From: an uncultured bacterium
GTDB lineage: Bacteria > Cyanobacteriota > Vampirovibrionia > Gastranaerophilales > Gastranaerophilaceae
Length of the DNA stretch: 16,982 bases
Direction: 5' to 3'
NCBI GenBank assembly: GCA_949288685.1
Contig: CASELB010000126.1
Span: forward strand, 1-16,982
Below the pieces are notes generated by a model, which saw nothing but the letters and a program-made list of their open reading frames with translations, was not told the origin of the DNA and made no database searches. The position numbers and the translations under genes were made by a program. Below, piece after piece: positions 13,254 to 16,982 of this stretch; positions within the stretch are counted from its first letter, which is position 1, and each line of letters opens with the position of its first letter.

Positions 13254-15038
13254 ATGAAATTGAAAACACGTTTTAAAACGAGCAATTGCGGTGAATTAAA
13301 TCTTAATAATATAGGCGAACAAGTTACACTCGCAGGCTGGGTTTCAACAGTTAGAGACCTTGGCGGTATTTTATTTATAGAATTAAGAGACAGGAGCGGG
13401 TTCTTTCAAATAGTAGCCAATCCGCAAATTAATCCGGATGTTCATAAAGCACTTGAAAAAGTCAGAAGTGAGTATGTTATTACGGTTACCGGTAAAATAA
13501 CCAGACGTCCTGAGGAAACATACAATGAAAAATATCCGACCGGTCAGGTTGAAATGTATCCGGACTCTATTGAAATTCTTGCAGAATCCAAAGTACTTCC
13601 GTTTGCAATCGGGGATGAAAATGTTTCTGAGGATATAAGATTAAAATACAGATATTTGGATATAAGAAGTGAAAAAATGCTCCATAACCTTAGAACAAGA
13701 CACAACATTGTTCAGGCTGTCCGGAATTATTTGAACGGTGAGGATTTTCTGGAAGTAGAAACACCGATACTTATTAAAACAACTCCGGAAGGTGCTCGTG
13801 ATTACCTTGTACCGTCGAGGGTTCAGGAAGGTAAGTTCTTTGCACTTCCGCAATCACCTCAAATCTTTAAGCAACTGTTAATGGTTGGCGGAATTGAAAA
13901 GTATTATCAGATTGCAAAATGTTTCCGTGATGAAGACTTAAGAGCGGACAGACAACCGGAATTTACTCAAATTGATATGGAGTTGTCTTTTGTTGAACAG
14001 CAGGATGTAATTAAAACTGTTGAGGGGCTTTTGGTTGAAGCGTTTAAAGCTGCCGGAGTCGAAATTAAACCGCCGTTTATTCAAATGCCGTGGCAGGAAG
14101 CAATGGACAGATACGGTTCTGACAAGCCGGATACACGTTTTGGGCTGGAACTGTTTGATATCGGTGATATTATTCTTCAGTCAGAATTTGAAATTGTTAA
14201 GAGAACTCTTCAGGCAGGCGGCATTGTTCGCGGTATAAGAATACCGGGCGGTGCTAAGTATTCAAGAAAAGATATTGATGATATTACAAAACTTGCGGTA
14301 TCATTCGGTGCTAAAGCATTAGCAAATATTATTTATCTTGAAGACGGAACCGCAAAATCACCTGTATTGAAGTTTGTAACGGAAGAACAGGCAAAACAAA
14401 TTCAGGAAAGAGCCGGCGCTGTTGCGGGTGATATTATTTTCTTTGTTGCAGACAAGCCGAAACTTGTTTATGACATTATGGGCAGATTAAGACTCCACTT
14501 CGGTAAATCCCTTAATCTTATAGATGAAAATAAACACAATCTTCTGTGGGTTGTAGACTTCCCGATGTTTGAATACTCGGAAGAAGAGGGCAGATATATG
14601 GCAATGCACCACCCGTTCACTTCTCCTAATCTTGAAGATTTGGATAAATTGGATAGCGGTGATTTGGGTAATGTTAAATCCATTGCTTATGATATCGTTT
14701 ACAATGGTACTGAACTTGGGGGCGGGTCAGTGAGAATTCACTCGTCAGAAGTTCAAAAGAAAATATTTAAGGCTTTAGGATTAACAGAAGAAGAAGCTGC
14801 AGAAAAATTCGGGTTTATGGTTAATGCACTTCAATATGGTACACCGCCGCATGCGGGGCTTGCAATCGGTCTGGACAGACTTGTTGCCCTGTTGTGTCGT
14901 ACAGATTCGATACGTGATGTAATTGCGTTCCCGAAAAATGCGAGCGCAAAAGACTTGATGAGCGACGCTCCTGGCGAAGCATCAATACAACAATTAAGAG
15001 AGTTGCATATTAAGAGTACTGTTAATAATAAGAAATAA
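13254..15038 (+). CDS. aspS: Aspartyl-tRNA synthetase, bacterial type
   Basis: Charges tRNA-Asp with aspartate in the cytosol; 594 aa, the normal length for the bacterial form. An OB-fold anticodon-binding domain (about 1-108, GWVSTVRDLGGILFIELRDR) precedes the class II core. Motif 2 is FRDEDLRADRQPEFTQID (224-241), the bacterial GAD insertion lies about 290-420, and motif 3 is GLDR (539-542) in HAGLAIGLDRLVALL. Leu36 in the RDLGG loop is the residue usual in discriminating enzymes; many non-discriminating forms carry His there, so this one probably does not mischarge tRNA-Asn. Start choice is slightly open: AGGGAG (13246-13251) is only two bases before the ATG at 13254 but eight bases before an in-frame TTG at 13260, which would remove two residues. 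Single-gene unit with its own promoter and terminator. Confidence 0.97.
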   Translation: MKLKTRFKTSNCGELNLNNIGEQVTLAGWVSTVRDLGGILFIELRDRSGFFQIVANPQINPDVHKALEKVRSEYVITVTGKITRRPEETYNEKYPTGQVEMYPDSIEILAESKVLPFAIGDENVSEDIRLKYRYLDIRSEKMLHNLRTRHNIVQAVRNYLNGEDFLEVETPILIKTTPEGARDYLVPSRVQEGKFFALPQSPQIFKQLLMVGGIEKYYQIAKCFRDEDLRADRQPEFTQIDMELSFVEQQDVIKTVEGLLVEAFKAAGVEIKPPFIQMPWQEAMDRYGSDKPDTRFGLELFDIGDIILQSEFEIVKRTLQAGGIVRGIRIPGGAKYSRKDIDDITKLAVSFGAKALANIIYLEDGTAKSPVLKFVTEEQAKQIQERAGAVAGDIIFFVADKPKLVYDIMGRLRLHFGKSLNLIDENKHNLLWVVDFPMFEYSEEEGRYMAMHHPFTSPNLEDLDKLDSGDLGNVKSIAYDIVYNGTELGGGSVRIHSSEVQKKIFKALGLTEEEAAEKFGFMVNALQYGTPPHAGLAIGLDRLVALLCRTDSIRDVIAFPKNASAKDLMSDAPGEASIQQLRELHIKSTVNNKK

Positions 15039-15045
15039 TCATGTT

Positions 15046-15078
15046 AAAACCGGCGGAATTAAATTCCGCCGGTTTTTT
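15046..15078. terminator. Strong intrinsic terminator after aspS
   Basis: AAAACCGGCGGAA (15046-15058) pairs with TTCCGCCGGTTTT (15064-15076) around a 5-nt TTAAA loop. The stem is 13 bp and GC-rich in the centre, followed by T to 15078. The AAAA on the left gives a T-run on the minus strand too, so it can also end the convergent minus-strand gene at 15102. Confidence 0.92.
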
Positions 15079-15101
15079 GTATCTAAATGAAAGGAACCGG
15101 T

Positions 15102-15467
15102 TTAGCCGAATAAAGGTTTCTGAAGAAGTGTAGGATATTTTGCGTCTATTTCGCTTACACCTTCTTCGGAAGCATGGATGTAAGCATCTATAACTTTATT
15201 AATCGGAGCAAAGACTTTAACACTGCAGCCGTTGTTTAACGTCATGTATGCACCATTAGCAATTTCGATATCATCATCTTCATCATCACGGTCATCGTCA
15301 TAGTCGTCTCTGTCGTGTTGTTTCTTATCAATATAAGTATCATTACTTATTGACGTGACTTCTTTTGTGTTAATAGCGGTTGTCGCTATTCCTCCGCGTC
15401 CGTCTTTGGAATGAATAACAAGTAAACCTTTAAATTGCGGCGTGGTCGTATCTGGTACTAAATTCAT
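15102..15467 (-). CDS. Hypothetical protein with Asp-rich tract (121 aa)
   Basis: I do not recognise this family. The ATG at 15467 is certain: a perfect AAGGAGG (15479-15473) lies five bases upstream, and the frame upstream of it is AT-rich leader. Residues 1-45 look like a beta-type domain (TTTPQFKGLLVIHSKDG, then ATTAINTKEVTSISND). Residues 51-68 form a strongly acidic tract (HDRDDYDDDRDDEDDDIE). The C-terminal part (70-121) seems folded again (GAYMTLNNGCSVKVFAPINKVIDAYIHAS) and ends TLLQKPLFG. No signal peptide or membrane helix. The acidic run might bind divalent metal or simply be a flexible linker. It is transcribed away from tig and toward aspS, ending at the shared terminator. It is probably well translated. 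Likely lineage-restricted; no function proposed. Confidence 0.8.
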   Translation of the reverse strand: MNLVPDTTTPQFKGLLVIHSKDGRGGIATTAINTKEVTSISNDTYIDKKQHDRDDYDDDRDDEDDDIEIANGAYMTLNNGCSVKVFAPINKVIDAYIHASEEGVSEIDAKYPTLLQKPLFG

Positions 15468-15575
15468 ATAAACCTCCTTTTTTTTGTATAAAGCCGGTGA
15501 ATATAAAAAATTGCCATGATTTTTTTTTAATTTTACAAATATTAACAGTGAATTTGTATCCCTTAAATTATATAA

Positions 15576-15598
15576 ATGTTGCACTTATTACATGTTTG
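15576..15598. promoter_or_regulatory. Sequence resembling the marR-region operator, upstream of tig
   Basis: The 23 bases 15576-15598 match bases 2078-2100 of the marR intergenic region at 19 positions, including ATGTTGC and TTATTACATGTT. They lie in the divergent region between the acidic protein gene and tig. The inverted right arm that makes the marR site a palindrome is absent. It could be a half-site for the same or a related regulator, or a coincidence in AT-rich DNA. Confidence 0.25.
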
Positions 15599-15643
15599 TA
15601 GTACTCTAATTGGGTATTAAAAGGAGTAATAGAGGAAAAAATT

Positions 15644-16936
15644 ATGAAAGCAACAATCGAAAAAGAACCACAAAATGTAGTAAAAATTCATATAGAAATA
15701 CCTGCGGCAGATGCTGTAGATGCTTATAATAAGGCTTGTAAAAAATTGGCACAATACGTTAATATTCCGGGATTTAGAAAAGGTAAAGCTCCGCGGAATA
15801 TCGTTGAACAAAATATTGGCGAAGACAGAATTAAACATGAGGCGCTTGAAAGCGAGCTTCCTAAAATTATGAGTCAGGTAATTGAAGAAAATAAACTTAA
15901 TGTTGCAACTCAGCCTTACGTTGAGTCTTATGATTTCAAAATCGGAGAAGATTTAAAAATTACTGCAAAAGCTGAATTAATGCCGGAAATTACTTTAGGT
16001 GATTACAAATCTTTAACCCTTGAAGTCGGTGGTTTGAAACAGCCTGAAAATGCTGTTGACGAACAATTGGAAACTCTGCGCAAGCAAGCTGCTAAACTTG
16101 AACTTGTTGTTGACAGAAATTCAGTGAAAGACGATGTAATTGTATTTGATTTTGAAGGATTTGTTGACGGTAATAAAATAGAGCATGGTGATGCTAAAAA
16201 TTATTCAATGGATCTGGCTAATTCGGGATTTATTCCGGGGTTTGCAGACCAGCTTGTTGACAGACCGCTTAATGAAGAGTTTGAAATCAATGTAACGTTC
16301 CCTGAAAATTATCACCAGAAAGAACTTGCAGGTAAACCGGCAGTATTTAAGTGTAAGATTAATGAAATTAAGACGAGAATTTTACCTGAATTAAATGATG
16401 AATTTGCACAAAAGGCAGGACCGTTTAAAACTTTAGATGAATTAAAAGCGGATATCCAAAAGTATCTTGATAATCAAAAATCCAATGCCGATCGTGCAGC
16501 ATCAGAAAAAGCATTGATGGATAAGATTATTGAAACAACAAAACTTGATGTTCAGGATTCAATGATTCAAAGAGAAGCGGATACTCTTCTTGAAGAGTAC
16601 AAACAAAGACTTGCTATGCAAGGATTTACCTGGGAACAGGCTCTTCAATCCCACGGATATGATGAGATTATGAAGGAACTGAAAGAGGACGCGCTGTATA
16701 GAATTAAAAGTTCTATGATAATTAACAAAATTGCTGAGCTTGAAGAAGTAAAAGTTGAACCGGCTGATTTTACGGCAAAACTTTCACAGATGGCTCACAT
16801 TTATAATATGGATCCCAAGACCATGTTAAAAGAAATGGGCAGCAATCCTCAAATGCTTAACCAGATATCACAGCAGGTTTTGACAGAAAAAGTTGTAGAG
16901 TTCTTATTAGCCAACAATACAATAAAGTTTGTTTAA
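15644..16936 (+). CDS. tig: Trigger factor, ribosome-associated chaperone/PPIase
   Basis: A 430-aa ATP-independent chaperone that meets nascent chains at the ribosome exit tunnel. The ribosome-binding N domain (1-115) contains the signature GFRKGKAPR (43-51), which docks on protein L23. The FKBP-type prolyl isomerase domain spans about 162-245 (DDVIVFDFEGFVDGNKI, NSGFIPGFADQLVD). The long helical C-terminal arms run from about 250 to 425. Length matches the family. AGAGGA (15631-15636) lies seven bases before the ATG; a second AAGGAG occurs at 15621-15626. In most bacteria tig is followed by clpP and clpX. The window ends before that can be seen, although a ribosome site at the edge shows another gene follows. 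Confidence 0.97.
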   Translation: MKATIEKEPQNVVKIHIEIPAADAVDAYNKACKKLAQYVNIPGFRKGKAPRNIVEQNIGEDRIKHEALESELPKIMSQVIEENKLNVATQPYVESYDFKIGEDLKITAKAELMPEITLGDYKSLTLEVGGLKQPENAVDEQLETLRKQAAKLELVVDRNSVKDDVIVFDFEGFVDGNKIEHGDAKNYSMDLANSGFIPGFADQLVDRPLNEEFEINVTFPENYHQKELAGKPAVFKCKINEIKTRILPELNDEFAQKAGPFKTLDELKADIQKYLDNQKSNADRAASEKALMDKIIETTKLDVQDSMIQREADTLLEEYKQRLAMQGFTWEQALQSHGYDEIMKELKEDALYRIKSSMIINKIAELEEVKVEPADFTAKLSQMAHIYNMDPKTMLKEMGSNPQMLNQISQQVLTEKVVEFLLANNTIKFV

Positions 16937-16980
16937 ATCTGAAAAATAATGTATAATGTATCTGGTAGAAAGAAAGGAAA
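16929..16980 (+). promoter_or_regulatory. Promoter and ribosome site of the next, unseen gene
   Basis: A perfect TATAAT (16952-16957) preceded by TG lies 15 bp after the tig stop, with a weak TTGTTT (16929-16934) at 17-bp spacing inside the end of tig. AAAGGAA (16973-16979) follows as a Shine-Dalgarno. The next gene should start within a few bases beyond the window; clpP is the usual neighbour, but this is only expectation. Confidence 0.55.
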
Positions 16981-16982
16981 AA

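Noticed and set aside
15468..15584. N-terminal extension of the acidic-tract protein to an upstream ATG at 15584.
   Set aside because: The extension contains the perfect AAGGAGG site used by ATG 15467 and is Lys/Asn/Leu-rich as expected from AT-rich non-coding DNA.
1..16982. Looked for CRISPR arrays, transposons, att sites, tRNAs, phage or toxin-antitoxin modules.
   Set aside because: No regularly spaced repeats, transposase or integrase motifs, tRNA arms or toxin-antitoxin pairs were found; the window appears to be stable core chromosome.

Overview
The window is AT-rich, tightly packed bacterial DNA. It reads as the chromosome of an anaerobic, diderm (outer-membrane-bearing) bacterium. The diderm call rests on a TolC-type outer-membrane protein and a membrane-fusion protein. 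The anaerobic call rests on an oxygen-sensitive class III ribonucleotide reductase with its activase, next to a rubredoxin. The low GC, the short lineage-specific proteins and the mixture of housekeeping families would fit a gut Gastranaerophilales/Melainabacteria (Vampirovibrionia) genome. That placement is an inference from overall style, not from a diagnostic marker. I see no integrase, transposase, CRISPR array, tRNA or rRNA.

Layout: (1) 1-548: terminator of an upstream unit, a small STAS-like protein, and a convergent terminator. (2) 608-3643: a MarR-controlled efflux locus, with marR and an EmrA/HlyD-type fusion protein on the minus strand and a TolC-like protein divergently on the plus strand. 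A perfect MarR-type palindrome lies between them. No inner-membrane pump is present. (3) 3661-6195: a small orphan protein, then a PAS plus histidine-kinase-like protein whose catalytic motifs all look decayed. One base separates it from a UgpC/MsmX-type sugar ABC ATPase. (4) 6205-6682: a small exported protein with a strong promoter, followed by a hairpin that may be a terminator or part of a 41-residue membrane ORF. (5) 6683-9950: an AT-rich gap, a textbook consensus promoter, a short variant rubredoxin, then nrdD-nrdG with a TAATG overlap. (6) 9972-13150: a bidirectional terminator, a prephenate dehydratase-like gene on the minus strand with altered motifs, and divergently a phosphohexomutase and an EamA transporter. 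(7) 13157-15078: aspS with its own promoter and a strong terminator. (8) 15102-16982: a small acidic-tract protein on the minus strand, divergent from trigger factor (tig). The window closes with a -10 element and ribosome binding site for an unseen next gene.

Most of the window is ordinary housekeeping. The parts most worth a second look are the pseudo-histidine kinase coupled to the ABC ATPase, the prephenate dehydratase with altered catalytic and regulatory motifs, the rubredoxin lacking both conserved Cys-loop glycines, the MarR operator array with a similar sequence about 13 kb away before tig, and the terminator/small-ORF overlap at 6557-6682. None can be proven novel from sequence reading alone.
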